DNA from: Streptomyces sp. JB150
GTDB lineage: Bacteria > Actinomycetota > Actinomycetes > Streptomycetales > Streptomycetaceae
DNA length: 64,000 nt
Direction of reading: 5' to 3'
NCBI RefSeq assembly: GCF_011193355.1
Contig: NZ_CP049780.1
Span: 4,539,085-4,603,084, forward strand
Shown: positions 46,521-54,816 of the stretch, piece after piece
Numbering within the stretch: the stretch's first letter is position 1
Layout of the letters: every line of letters starts with the position of its first letter
Notes under the pieces: generated by a model
The model's database searches: none
Seen by the model: the letters and a program-made list of their open reading frames with translations, nothing else
Told to the model about the DNA's origin: nothing
Made by a program: the position numbers and the translations under genes

Positions 46521-48189
46521 GGCTGACCTCCACCTGTCCCATCCCGACCTGAAGGTCGAGCTCGATCGTGCCGGCACTCCTCGTGCCCGCCTCCGGCTTC
46601 AGCGTGACCTCTCTGTACTTGCCGGGCGCGACGTCCACGTCCTGTCTTCTGTCGCCCGGCAGCTGGATGTCGCCCACCCCCACGTCGATGTTCGCCTTCA
46701 CCGTCACGTCCGACGGCACGATCACCCGCAGTCGCCCGATGCCCACCTGGGCCGCCGTGGCCGTCGCCTGTCCCTCGGCCGGGTCCAGCCGGGACAGGTC
46801 CAGCGTGCCGACGCCGGTGCCGAGGTCGTACCTCCCCCGCAGCTCCGCCACCGCCGCCGGCTCCCACGTCGTCCGGGTCCACTCGGTGCCGATGTCCTTG
46901 GGCACCGCGGCCGAGCCGGCCAGCAGCGCGGCGGTGACGACCGCCAGGAACACCGATCCCGCGCCCGTGCGACCGAGGAACGCGCTGACCGCGATGCCCA
47001 GGCCGAGGACGGCGAGCGCACAGGACAGGCCGGCCTGCAAGCTGGTGCCGAGCGGATGCCCGTGCCAGGTCAGCGTGGTGCCGAGGCCGCCCGCGACGAG
47101 GGCGAGCAGGAAGATCCAGCCGCCGATCCAGCGGGGCCCGCGCGGCTTCGGCGGCTCCTGCCGAGGCAGGCCGCGGGCCTCGCGGCCGTGCGGGTAGTCG
47201 TCGAGGGCGAGACTGACGGTCGCCGCGATGTCATGGTCCCGGGAGTCCCTGGGGCCCCACAGATAGCCGGTGCCCCCGACGTGCGTGCCGTCCTTCACGA
47301 TCGGGTCGCGCCACCACGAGTAGGCGATGGGCGCCGGCGGCGCCTGGGCCTCCGGCGGGGCGTCGGCGGCGGCCTGCGCGGCCAGCGGATCCGGGCCGGG
47401 GGCGCCGCGGCGCTGCGACCAGTACCCCGCGCCGGCCAGCAGCAGGGAGAGGACGACGGCGAACGTGAGCACACCGCCGTTGTTCAGCATCGACAGGAAG
47501 ACCCCGCAGCCCACGAGCGCGAACAGCACCGCGGCCAGTGCCTGGCCGTCCACCCGGCCGGTCAGCAGCTTGCGGACCTCGTTCTCCTCCTCGTCGTCGT
47601 ACGGCACGAAGAGCCAGGCGAAGCCGTAGAAGATGAGGCCGATGCCGCCGGTGGCGGACAGCACGGCCAGGGTGATCCGGAAGATCACCGGATCCATGTC
47701 GCACTGCCGGCCCAGCCCGGCACAGACACCGGCGACCATCTTGTGCCACCGGTCCCGCCGGAAGTCCGTCAGCCCCTCGGGCGCCCGCCCCGCCTCCGGC
47801 GCGTCGGGTCCCTGCGGGCCACCGGGCCCGGCGGACGGCGGGCCGCTGTTTTCGGACGGGCCCGCGGCCCCGGACGTTCCGCCGCCGGCCCGCGCATCGG
47901 CCGGCGTGTCCGCCCGCTGTCCGGCCTCGGCCGGTGCTCCGGCCCCGTCGGCCGGTGTCGCCCCGTTCACCCGTGCTCCTTCGGCCCGGCCCGCCTTGGT
48001 CGCGGGGGCCGGCTGTCCGTGCGAGTCCAGCTCCGCCGGCGCGTCCCCTTGATCGCGCGCGTCCGCCCGCCGGCGCGTGCCCGCGCGCTCGTGCGCACGC
48101 GACTCCGCACCCGCGGAGGCCGTGGTCGCCGGGTCGGACGCGGAGCCCGCGTCGGGCCCGGCATCCGCGGCGTGCTGGTGATCAGTCAT
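46507..48189 (-). CDS. PspC-domain membrane protein with LiaF-like C-terminus (EsrI-like)
   Basis: 560 aa. A 175-residue Ala/Gly/Pro/Asp-rich N-terminal tail, then a PspC domain at about 178-240 (DRWHKMVAGVCAGLGRQCDMDPVIFRITLAVLSATGGIGLIFYGFAWLFVPYDDEEENE), further membrane helices up to about 430, and a C-terminal beta-repeat part (YDLGTGVGTLDLSRLD... GIGRLRVIVPSDVTVKANIDVGVGDIQLPG) of the LiaF/toast-rack kind. It is divergent from the PspC-bearing sensor kinase and regulator gene pair. LiaF in Firmicutes and EsrI in Corynebacterium inhibit their kinase; by analogy this protein is the inhibitor. Start ATG 48189. Confidence 0.85.
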   Translation of the reverse strand: MTDHQHAADAGPDAGSASDPATTASAGAESRAHERAGTRRRADARDQGDAPAELDSHGQPAPATKAGRAEGARVNGATPADGAGAPAEAGQRADTPADARAGGGTSGAAGPSENSGPPSAGPGGPQGPDAPEAGRAPEGLTDFRRDRWHKMVAGVCAGLGRQCDMDPVIFRITLAVLSATGGIGLIFYGFAWLFVPYDDEEENEVRKLLTGRVDGQALAAVLFALVGCGVFLSMLNNGGVLTFAVVLSLLLAGAGYWSQRRGAPGPDPLAAQAAADAPPEAQAPPAPIAYSWWRDPIVKDGTHVGGTGYLWGPRDSRDHDIAATVSLALDDYPHGREARGLPRQEPPKPRGPRWIGGWIFLLALVAGGLGTTLTWHGHPLGTSLQAGLSCALAVLGLGIAVSAFLGRTGAGSVFLAVVTAALLAGSAAVPKDIGTEWTRTTWEPAAVAELRGRYDLGTGVGTLDLSRLDPAEGQATATAAQVGIGRLRVIVPSDVTVKANIDVGVGDIQLPGDRRQDVDVAPGKYREVTLKPEAGTRSAGTIELDLQVGMGQVEVSRAAS

Positions 48190-48244
48190 GCGTCCATGGT
48201 GACGGCCGGGCCGCTCCGACGGCAGGGGGAATGACCCTAGCCCG

Positions 48245-48334
48245 ACCCTGATATCGCCCCTGACCCGGCGCGGGGGATCCGTGCGACGGAACACCGGCTC
48301 GAAGATCAGGGGCGTCTCGGGGGTCGACCCTGAT
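48245..48334. promoter_or_regulatory. Repeated ACCCTGAT boxes in the divergent PspC control region
   Basis: ACCCTGAT at 48245-48252 and 48327-48334, CCCCTGAC at 48257-48264, and the inverse ATCAGGGG at 48305-48312. The pairs form loose inverted repeats between the divergent inhibitor and kinase genes, where the cognate LuxR-type regulator would bind. The last copy overlaps the ATG at 48333. Confidence 0.45.
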
Positions 48335-49667
48335 GCCCCGGCCCTCCCGCCGTGTGACCATCGATGGCATGCCGGAAGCCGCAACCGCAGCAGCGCCACT
48401 CACCGGACCGCGGCCGCCGCGCAAGCTCTACCGCAGCAGTGACGGACGCTGGCTCGGTGGCGTGGCGCGGGGGCTCGCCGGACATCTCGGGCTGCCCGTC
48501 GTCTGGGTACGCCTGGTCTTCGTCGGACTGTTCATGGCCGACGGCCTCGGCGCGCTGCTGTACGCGGCGTTCTGGTTCTTCGTGCCGCTCGGCGTCGGCG
48601 GCGTCGACGCGGACCGGCCACCGTCCTTCGTCACCGCCGAGGCCTCGCCCGACGGCCGCCGCAGACTCGTCACCCGCAGACCGGACAAGGGCCAGATCGT
48701 CGCCCTGCTGCTCATGGTGGTCGTGGCGATGGTCTTCGTCAGCAGCGTCAACCTGGGCGGCGGCGCCAGGGCCTACCTGTGGCCCGCCGTCCTGGTCGGC
48801 GCCGGCGTCGCCCTCGTCTGGCGCCAGGCGGACAACGCCCGCCGGGCCCGCTGGGTCGAGGTCGGCCGCCGCCGGCGCACCCTCACCCTGCTGCGCGCCG
48901 GCGCGGGCGTCCTGCTGGTCACGGCCGGAGTCTCCGGCATCTTCGTCCTGCAGGGCTCCGCCGCCCACCTCGGCTCGGTCCTCCAGGCCGCCCTCGCCGT
49001 CCTTGTCGGCATCACCCTGCTCGCCGGCCCCTATCTGGTGCGGATGACCCAGGACCTGTCCGAGGAACGCCTGATGCGCATCCGCGCGCAGGAGCGCGCC
49101 GAAGTCGCCGCGCACGTCCACGACTCGGTGCTGCACACCCTGACGCTGATCCAGCGCAACGCGGAGAACGCGAGCGAGGTGCGCCGCCTCGCCCGCGCCC
49201 AGGAGCGCGACCTGCGCACCTGGCTGTACAAACCGGAGGGCACCGGCAAGGACGAGGACGACGAACCGACCACGCTCGCCGAGGCGGTGCGGCGCAACGC
49301 CGCCGAGGTGGAGGACAAGCACGGCGTGCCCATAGAGGTCGTGGTCGTCGGCGACTGCCCGCTCGACGACCGCACCGGCGCACAGATGCAGGCCGCGCGC
49401 GAGGCGATGGTGAACGCCGCCAAGTACGGTGGCGAGGGCGGCGCGGTCCAGGTCTACGCCGAAGTCGAGGGCAGGACGGTCTTCGTGTCCGTGCGGGACC
49501 GCGGCCCCGGCTTCGACCTCGACTCGATACCCGCCGACCGCATGGGTGTCAGAGAATCGATCATCGGCCGCATGGAGCGCAACGGCGGCACGGCCCGGCT
49601 GCGGGCGGTGCCCGGCGGCGGCACGGAGGTCGAGCTGGAGATGGAGAGGGCGGAGAACACGTCATGA
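48333..49667 (+). CDS. PspC-domain sensor histidine kinase (EsrS/LiaS-like)
   Basis: 444 aa from ATG 48333 (ATG 48369 and GTG 48354 also possible; none has a strong ribosome site). PspC domain at about 30-90 (KLYRSSDGRWLGGVARGLAGHLGLPVVWVRLVFVGLFM), several membrane helices to about 235, then a dimerisation/phosphoacceptor helix ERAEVAAHVHDSVLHTLTLIQRNAE with HD at 263-264, and an ATPase domain (AMVNAAKYG, VRDRGPGFDLDS, GGTARLRAVPGGGTEVEL). Membrane sensor that phosphorylates the adjacent regulator; its ATGA stop overlaps the next start by four bases. Confidence 0.92.
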   Translation: MPRPSRRVTIDGMPEAATAAAPLTGPRPPRKLYRSSDGRWLGGVARGLAGHLGLPVVWVRLVFVGLFMADGLGALLYAAFWFFVPLGVGGVDADRPPSFVTAEASPDGRRRLVTRRPDKGQIVALLLMVVVAMVFVSSVNLGGGARAYLWPAVLVGAGVALVWRQADNARRARWVEVGRRRRTLTLLRAGAGVLLVTAGVSGIFVLQGSAAHLGSVLQAALAVLVGITLLAGPYLVRMTQDLSEERLMRIRAQERAEVAAHVHDSVLHTLTLIQRNAENASEVRRLARAQERDLRTWLYKPEGTGKDEDDEPTTLAEAVRRNAAEVEDKHGVPIEVVVVGDCPLDDRTGAQMQAAREAMVNAAKYGGEGGAVQVYAEVEGRTVFVSVRDRGPGFDLDSIPADRMGVRESIIGRMERNGGTARLRAVPGGGTEVELEMERAENTS

Positions 49668-50410
49668 GCGACCCGACCGAGGCGAACGGCACAGCGGGAG
49701 CGGCGGAACCGGCCGAGTCCGCGGAGCCGGCCGGCCAGGGCACCGTCGACCGGCGGGTGCGTGTCGTCCTCGTCGACGACCACCGGATGTTCCGCACGGG
49801 GGTGCGGGCGGAGATCGGCCGGACCGAGCAGACCGGCGTCGAGGTCGTCGGCGAGGCCGCCGACGTCGACCAGGCGGTCGGCGTCATCACCGCGACCCGG
49901 CCCGAGGTCGTGCTGCTCGACGTGCACCTGCCGGGCGGCGGCGGGGTCGAAGTGCTGCGCCGCTGCGCGGCGTTGACGGCCGACGCCGAGCAGCCGGTCC
50001 GCTTCCTCGCGCTGTCCGTCTCGGACGCCGCCGAGGACGTGATCGGGGTCATCCGCGGCGGCGCGCGGGGCTATGTGACGAAGACGATCACCGGCTCGGA
50101 CCTCATCGACTCGATCTTCCGGGTGCAGGAGGGCGACGCGGTGTTCTCGCCGCGTCTGGCCGGCTTCGTGCTCGACGCGTTCGCCTCCACCGACGCCCCG
50201 CCGGTCGACGAGGACCTCGACCGCCTCACCCAGCGCGAGCGCGAGGTGCTGCGGCTCATCGCGCGGGGGTACGCCTACAAGGAGATCGCGAAGCAGCTGT
50301 TCATCTCGGTGAAGACGGTCGAGTCCCATGTCTCCGCCGTCCTGCGCAAGCTCCAGCTGTCCAACCGCCACGAGCTGACGAGATGGGCGACGGCGCGACG
50401 CCTGGTGTGA
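49664..50410 (+). CDS. NarL/LuxR-family response regulator (EsrR/LiaR-like)
   Basis: 248 aa. After a 28-residue acidic tail, a receiver domain (VVLVDDHRMFRTGVR; VVLLDVHLPGGGG with phospho-Asp86; ARGYVTKTI with the Lys), then a LuxR helix-turn-helix (LTQREREVLRLIARGYAYKEIAKQLFISVKTVESHVSAVLRKL). ATG 49664 overlaps the stop of the sensor kinase, so the pair is co-translated. It should control its own operon and the divergent inhibitor gene through the repeats at 48245-48334. Confidence 0.94.
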   Translation: MSDPTEANGTAGAAEPAESAEPAGQGTVDRRVRVVLVDDHRMFRTGVRAEIGRTEQTGVEVVGEAADVDQAVGVITATRPEVVLLDVHLPGGGGVEVLRRCAALTADAEQPVRFLALSVSDAAEDVIGVIRGGARGYVTKTITGSDLIDSIFRVQEGDAVFSPRLAGFVLDAFASTDAPPVDEDLDRLTQREREVLRLIARGYAYKEIAKQLFISVKTVESHVSAVLRKLQLSNRHELTRWATARRLV

Positions 50411-50447
50411 CGGGCGCCGCCGCCTCCGGCCCCGCGCCGCCGCCTCC

Positions 50448-51080
50448 TCAGCCCTGCGGCACCCGGAGCGCCGGCCGCAGCGTCCGCAGCGCCCACCGGT
50501 AGTGCCGTACGGCCTTGACGACGCCGATCAGCCCGGTCAGCCAGAGGATCATGCCGATGCCCATGCCGAGCACGACGTCCGCGTAGGTCGACCGGCCGGG
50601 TTCCGCGCGGGCCGCCGACGCGAAGGACGCCCACAGGCCGATCCCGCAGACCATCAGGGAGGAGAGCATCCAGAACAGGCTTAGGCCGGCGGAGCGCAGC
50701 CGGGCGTCGGTCGGTGGGTGGCTGTCCAGGGCCAGCCAGGCGTCGATGAGTTGCCGTATCCGGTGGTCGCGGCGGACGGCGATGACGACCGCGATGACGG
50801 ACGGGGTGAGGGAGGCCAGACCGAGGACGGCGAAGATCGGTCCGAGGACGAACCCGAGAGGGTCCTTCTGTTCCAGCTGCTGGAGCGGCAGGATCAGCAG
50901 GGACCAGCCGATGATGGCCGCGAGCGCCAGCAGCCACAGCAGCAGCACCCGGTGCACCCCCAGGCTGCGGCGGCGCAGCTCCTCCAGCGCCCGTCCCCGG
51001 TCGGCCAGCAGTGCCGCCCGGTCCGGCCAGGTCCGAAGGTGCGGCGGAGGCGGCGGCGGGGGCAGCGGCGAGCGGGGCAT
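50448..51080 (-). CDS. Membrane protein with four helices, Pro-rich N-terminus
   Basis: 210 aa. A run of prolines opens the protein, then a soluble helix (ALLADRGRALEELRRR), and four hydrophobic segments: LLLWLLALAAIIGWSLLILPL; FVLGPIFAVLGLASLTPSVIAVVIAV; LSLFWMLSSLMVCGIGLWASF; ADVVLGMGIGMILWLTGLIGVV. Cytoplasmic basic tail. No motif of a known enzyme. Start ATG 51080 after GGAAGG. It runs toward the response regulator gene. Confidence 0.82.
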   Translation of the reverse strand: MPRSPLPPPPPPPHLRTWPDRAALLADRGRALEELRRRSLGVHRVLLLWLLALAAIIGWSLLILPLQQLEQKDPLGFVLGPIFAVLGLASLTPSVIAVVIAVRRDHRIRQLIDAWLALDSHPPTDARLRSAGLSLFWMLSSLMVCGIGLWASFASAARAEPGRSTYADVVLGMGIGMILWLTGLIGVVKAVRHYRWALRTLRPALRVPQG

Positions 51081-51250
51081 CGGGACCTTCCGGGCGGAGG
51101 GGAGCTGCGGGAGCGCAGGAAGCGGTGCACCACCGCCTCGCTGTCCGACGCTACCGTGCTGCCGTGCTCATGCCATGCCGGTCACGGGCCTCCTGCCATG
51201 CCGGTCACGGGCCTCCTGCCATGCCGGTCGCCGGCCCCGGCAGTCGCTGC

Positions 51251-52318
51251 TCACACCACGCGTGTGGCCCCCGCGAACGGCATCTCGTCGATCGGCGCGA
51301 CCCGCACGGGGGCGGAGGGGTTGGGGGCGTGGACCATCTGCCCGTTGCCGACGTAGATGCCCACGTGGCTGATGCCGGAGTAGAAGAACACCAGGTCGCC
51401 GGGGAGGAGTTCGGAGCGGGCGACGCGGCGCCCGGCGCCGATCTGGGCGTAGGTGGTGCGCGGCAGAAAGACGCCCGCGGAGCGGTAGGCGGCCTGGACC
51501 AGCCCCGAGCAGTCGAAGGCGTCGGGGCCGGTGGCGCCCCAGACGTAAGGGCTGCCGAGTTTGGAGTAGGCGTATCCGACCGCCGCTGCCGCGCGGGAGT
51601 CGGGCGCCGCGACCGGGCCGCCTGGTGCCGTCGGGCGATCGCGTCCGGCCGTCACTGCGCGGAAGGCGCGGTCGGTGCCCTGGCCCTGCCCGGCGAGCCG
51701 GGCCCGCTCCTCGGCCGTGAGCCGGGCCAGCAGGCGCCGGGCCGCGTCCAGCTTGCCGGTGACGGTCTTCTTGTGCCGCTTCAGCTCAGCGCGGCGTGAG
51801 GTGAGCGCGGCCAGCTCGATCCGGGCGGCGCCGCGCAGTTGCTCGATCTCCCGCAGCTGTCGGCGGACGCGGGCGACGGCGGCCGACTGGCGGTCGCCGG
51901 CCCGCTCGGCGAGCGAGGCGCCGTCGAGGTAGCGGTCGGGGTCGTCGGACAGCGCCAGGTGCAGCGCGGGGGGCAGGCCGCCGCTGCGGTACTGCGCCGC
52001 GGCGAAGGACCCGAGGGCGTCGCGCGCCGAGTCCAGGCGCTCCTCCTTGCGGGCCGCCTCGTCCTGCAGGGCGGCGAGCCGCCGCTGGGCGGCGTCGGCC
52101 TTCTCCTTGGCGCCGTTGTACTTCTCGGTGGCCACCTCGGCCTCCTGGTACAGCTTGTTCACCGTGGCCTTGACCTGCGTGGGGGTCAGCTCGGGCTCGG
52201 CGTGGCCCGTCCCGTCGAAGGCCGTTGCGGCCGCCGCGCCCGCGAGGGCGAGGGTCGCCGCCGTACGGGCTCGATGGCCGCCGGCCGAGCGGTGCCGGGG
52301 CTTGCGGTGAGCTGCCAC
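51251..52318 (-). CDS. NlpC/P60 family cell-wall hydrolase, coiled-coil N-terminus
   Basis: 355-aa secreted protein. Signal peptide about 1-40, coiled coil about 45-210 (KLYQEAEVATEKYNGAKEKADAAQRRL... ERARLAG), and the NlpC/P60 peptidase domain at the end: YVWGATGPDAFDCSGLV with the nucleophile Cys, LLPGDLVFFYSGISHVGIYVGNGQMVHAP with the catalytic His. Such D,L-endopeptidases cut the peptide stem of peptidoglycan. GTG 52318 is used. It is a paralogue of the gene at 53162 but lacks the riboswitch leader of that gene. Confidence 0.92.
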   Translation of the reverse strand: MAAHRKPRHRSAGGHRARTAATLALAGAAAATAFDGTGHAEPELTPTQVKATVNKLYQEAEVATEKYNGAKEKADAAQRRLAALQDEAARKEERLDSARDALGSFAAAQYRSGGLPPALHLALSDDPDRYLDGASLAERAGDRQSAAVARVRRQLREIEQLRGAARIELAALTSRRAELKRHKKTVTGKLDAARRLLARLTAEERARLAGQGQGTDRAFRAVTAGRDRPTAPGGPVAAPDSRAAAAVGYAYSKLGSPYVWGATGPDAFDCSGLVQAAYRSAGVFLPRTTYAQIGAGRRVARSELLPGDLVFFYSGISHVGIYVGNGQMVHAPNPSAPVRVAPIDEMPFAGATRVV

Positions 52319-52745
52319 GTGGACTGCACGTCCTTTCCTGCGGCCGGGCGGTCCGGCGCCGGTGCCGCACAGGGGAGCGGGACCGCCGCCGGACCTTCTC
52401 GGCGGAGACGTCCGGCTGCCGCCCTGGGCCTGGGCGGCGGTGGGGAGCCGGACGTCTGAGGGAGGACGCTAGGCCGGGATATGCCGGAGAGGTCACGAGA
52501 AGTGCGGAAGTGACGCGAGCGGGCCGTCGAGTGACCGTATGTGACCGTGACGTTTCTTCGGAGTGGTCGAGGTGACGCAGCGTGCTGACCGAAGGGGCGA
52601 TTCGGGGACCGACGTACGGGACGGGATGCTATGGCGCATATATGCGCCACCCCCGCGTCACTCTCCGTACGCGCTCATGCCCGCCGTCGGCCAGGGACGG
52701 GCCGGTGTCGGGCGGCGGGGGACGGCCTCGTTAGGCTCCGGCCCC
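52319..52745. other. Divergent promoter region with repeats
   Basis: No gene. Contains tandem 10-mers GTGACCGTAT/GTGACCGTGA (52531-52550) and the 18-bp palindrome listed next. No c-di-AMP riboswitch core is visible on the minus strand here, unlike upstream of the second P60 gene. Confidence 0.6.
52632..52649. promoter_or_regulatory. 18-bp perfect palindrome
   Basis: TGGCGCATATATGCGCCA, exactly self-complementary, 97 bases before the start of the small membrane gene. Its right half, ATATGCGCCAC, recurs at 60645-60655 in front of the B12-binding gene. Probable site for a dimeric regulator. Confidence 0.5.
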
Positions 52746-53099
52746 ATGGACGTACTCATCCATCTCTTCGTCGGCCTGCACATCATCGGCATCGCCTCGC
52801 TCCTCGGCGGCTTCCTCACCCAGATGAAGGCGATGGGCCAGGGCACCGCCCGCTTCGTCCCGGCGATGCTGCACGGCGCGCTGACCATGCTGGTCACCGG
52901 TGTGATCCTGGTCGGTCTCAACCAGGCCGACGACCAGACGGTCGACAACATCAAGATCGGCGTGAAGCTGGCCCTGCTGATCGTGATCCTCGGCCTGGTC
53001 TACGTGAAGCGGGACGAGGAGCGGGTGGACAAGGGCCTCTTCGGCCTCGTGGGCCTGCTGACCACCGCGAACATCTTCATCGCGGTCCTCTGGACCTGA
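52746..53099 (+). CDS. Small four-helix membrane protein
   Basis: 117 aa, ATG 52746, no strong ribosome site. Four hydrophobic stretches: MDVLIHLFVGLHIIGIASLLGGFL; MLHGALTMLVTGVILVGL; IKIGVKLALLIVILGLVYVKRDEE; GLFGLVGLLTTANIFIAVLW. It has the look of conserved actinobacterial membrane proteins of unknown role. It lies between two NlpC/P60 hydrolase genes and is convergent with the second. Confidence 0.82.
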   Translation: MDVLIHLFVGLHIIGIASLLGGFLTQMKAMGQGTARFVPAMLHGALTMLVTGVILVGLNQADDQTVDNIKIGVKLALLIVILGLVYVKRDEERVDKGLFGLVGLLTTANIFIAVLWT

Positions 53100-53161
53100 C
53101 CCGCCGCGCCCCGCGCCCCCGGCCCCGCGGACCTCGTCGCCCCCGGACCACCCGCCCCGCG

Positions 53162-54355
53162 TCAGGCCGGCCGCACCACGCTGTGGATCGACGACTCGCC
53201 GTCGTAGTACACCGACTCCTCCCGCACGTACGTCCCGGGCTTCGGCGCGTGGATCATCATCCCGTTGCCGATGTAGACGCCGACGTGGGTGACGTCGTCG
53301 TAGAAGAAGACGAGGTCACCGGGGAGGGCGGCGGACAGGGGGACCGTGGTGCCGGCGTTCACCTGGTCGTAGGTGGTGCGCGGCAGGGCGACGCCGGCGG
53401 CCTTCCACGCGGCCTGGGTGAGGCCGGAGCAGTCGTAGGAGCCCGGACCGGTGGCGCCCCAGACGTACGGCTTGCCGATCTGGGCGCGGGCGAAGGCGAT
53501 CGCCTTCTCGGCCTTGGCGGTGTACGTCGCGCCGGCGGCCGGGACGGAGGTCTCGCCGGTGCCGGCGGCAGGGGAGGACGAGGCGCCGCCCGTCTCCTCT
53601 CGCGGGGCCGGCACCGCCTCCCGCTCCTCCTGCTCCTGCAGCCGCTGCTCCTCCGCCTGCTGCCGGGCCAGCTCCGCGGCCTTGCGCGCCGCCTCCTCCC
53701 GCTCGCGCTGCTCGATCGCGGCGAGCCGGGCCTTCTCCTCGGCGGTCAGCCGCGAAAGCATCTCCCGCGCGGTGGCGAGTTTCTTCTGGACGGTGGCCTT
53801 GGCCGTCTTCAGGCCGGCCTGTGACTCGGTGAGCTCCTGGAGGCTCTCGGCGGCCTCCTGGCGCTTCTTCATCGTCTCGGACTGCTGGGCGAAGTAGTCG
53901 TCGACCGATTCCTTCTGCCGGCTGGTGAGCCGGTCCATGAGGTGGGTGCGGTCGAAGTAGTCCTGCGGGGAGTCCGCGAGCAGCAGGGTCGCGACGCCGG
54001 GCGCGGCGGCGCCGGTGCGGTACTGGGCCGAGGCGTAGGAGCCCAGCTCCTCGCGGGCCTCGTTGAGCTTCTGCGCCCGCTGGGCGACGTCGTCCAGGAG
54101 GGTGTCGACCCGCTTGCGCTGCTTCGCGGTCTTCTCCTTGGCCGCGTTGTACTTCTCGGTCGCCGACTCCGCCTGGCGGTAGAGCTCGTCGACCTTCTTC
54201 TCGACCTCCTCCAGGCTCGGCTTCTCGTCGGCGGACGGTGCGGCGTCGGCGGTCTGCGACAGCAGGGCCACGGAGGTGAGGGCCGCGGTGGCGAGGGCGG
54301 GGGTGCGTATGCCGGCCACGCGCGGGGTGGGACGGGACTTGCGGTGCGACGCCAA
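53162..54355 (-). CDS. NlpC/P60 family cell-wall hydrolase under a c-di-AMP riboswitch
   Basis: 397-aa secreted peptidoglycan peptidase. The start is TTG 54355: AAGGAG lies nine bases upstream, and the signal peptide begins there (ASHRKSRPTPRVAG... LTSVALLSQTADA). Long coiled coil about 50-285 (KPSLEEVEKKVDELYRQAESATEKYNAAKEK..., an Arg/Glu/Gln-rich stretch), then the NlpC/P60 domain: YVWGATGPGSYDCSGLTQ (nucleophile Cys) and VTHVGVYIGNGMMIHAP (catalytic His). The leader carries a c-di-AMP riboswitch, linking this hydrolase to osmotic and cell-wall signalling. Confidence 0.93.
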   Translation of the reverse strand: MASHRKSRPTPRVAGIRTPALATAALTSVALLSQTADAAPSADEKPSLEEVEKKVDELYRQAESATEKYNAAKEKTAKQRKRVDTLLDDVAQRAQKLNEAREELGSYASAQYRTGAAAPGVATLLLADSPQDYFDRTHLMDRLTSRQKESVDDYFAQQSETMKKRQEAAESLQELTESQAGLKTAKATVQKKLATAREMLSRLTAEEKARLAAIEQREREEAARKAAELARQQAEEQRLQEQEEREAVPAPREETGGASSSPAAGTGETSVPAAGATYTAKAEKAIAFARAQIGKPYVWGATGPGSYDCSGLTQAAWKAAGVALPRTTYDQVNAGTTVPLSAALPGDLVFFYDDVTHVGVYIGNGMMIHAPKPGTYVREESVYYDGESSIHSVVRPA

Positions 54356-54371
54356 GGGAGGCGACTCCTTC

Positions 54372-54500
54372 CATGGGCCGCCTACCGGGTTAGCTGTCGG
54401 GTTCGGGCGGGTCGTGAGGAAGGGTTGCCCTACAGCCCGTCCCGAAGGGGAGGGCCGATTCACCCCAGAGTCTGTTGGGTCCCCGGCTCCGGCCGCTGTG
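54372..54500 (-). ncRNA. c-di-AMP riboswitch (ydaO-yuaA class)
   Basis: On the - strand the leader of the P60 gene shows the conserved blocks of the ydaO class in order: GGAGCCGGGGACCCA, GGGGTGAATCGG, TAGGGCAACCCTTCC, CCGAACCCGACAGCTAACCC and GGTAGGCGGCCC. A closing stem can form between CGGCCG at the 5' end and the CGGCC near the 3' end. The class binds c-di-AMP and in Streptomyces regulates rpfA and NlpC/P60 hydrolases, usually shutting expression when c-di-AMP is high. A likely promoter (TTGGCT, 18-base spacer, TACGAC; 54557-54586, - strand) precedes it. Confidence 0.9.
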
Positions 54501-54816
54501 CGGGCGCGCCGGACTCGGCGGAGGCCGCGCGGCCCGGCGACGTTCGCCGGTAGGAGGTCGTACGGCCTGCGCGGAACGGTAGCCAACTCGTGTGCCTGCT
54601 GTGAAGGTTGGCGGGTGATATGCCCGATACATTTCCGTGACCTTTCCGACAGCGCCCCCCCCGGCGGTCCCTCAGCGGTCCCTCAGTGGTCCCTCAGCGC
54701 TCCCTGCGCGTCGCTCGCCGTTGCCGAGCCTGCGCGGCGCGTGGCGGCCGGCGGCCGGTGTGATGTTCCGCGGGCGGCCCTCGGTTGTCAGTGGGGCGCC
54801 CTAGACTCGGAGAGCG

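Noticed and set aside
52319..52480. A second c-di-AMP riboswitch before the first P60 gene
   Set aside because: Leader lacks the GGGGACCCA and CCGAACCCGACAGCTAACCC blocks on the minus strand.
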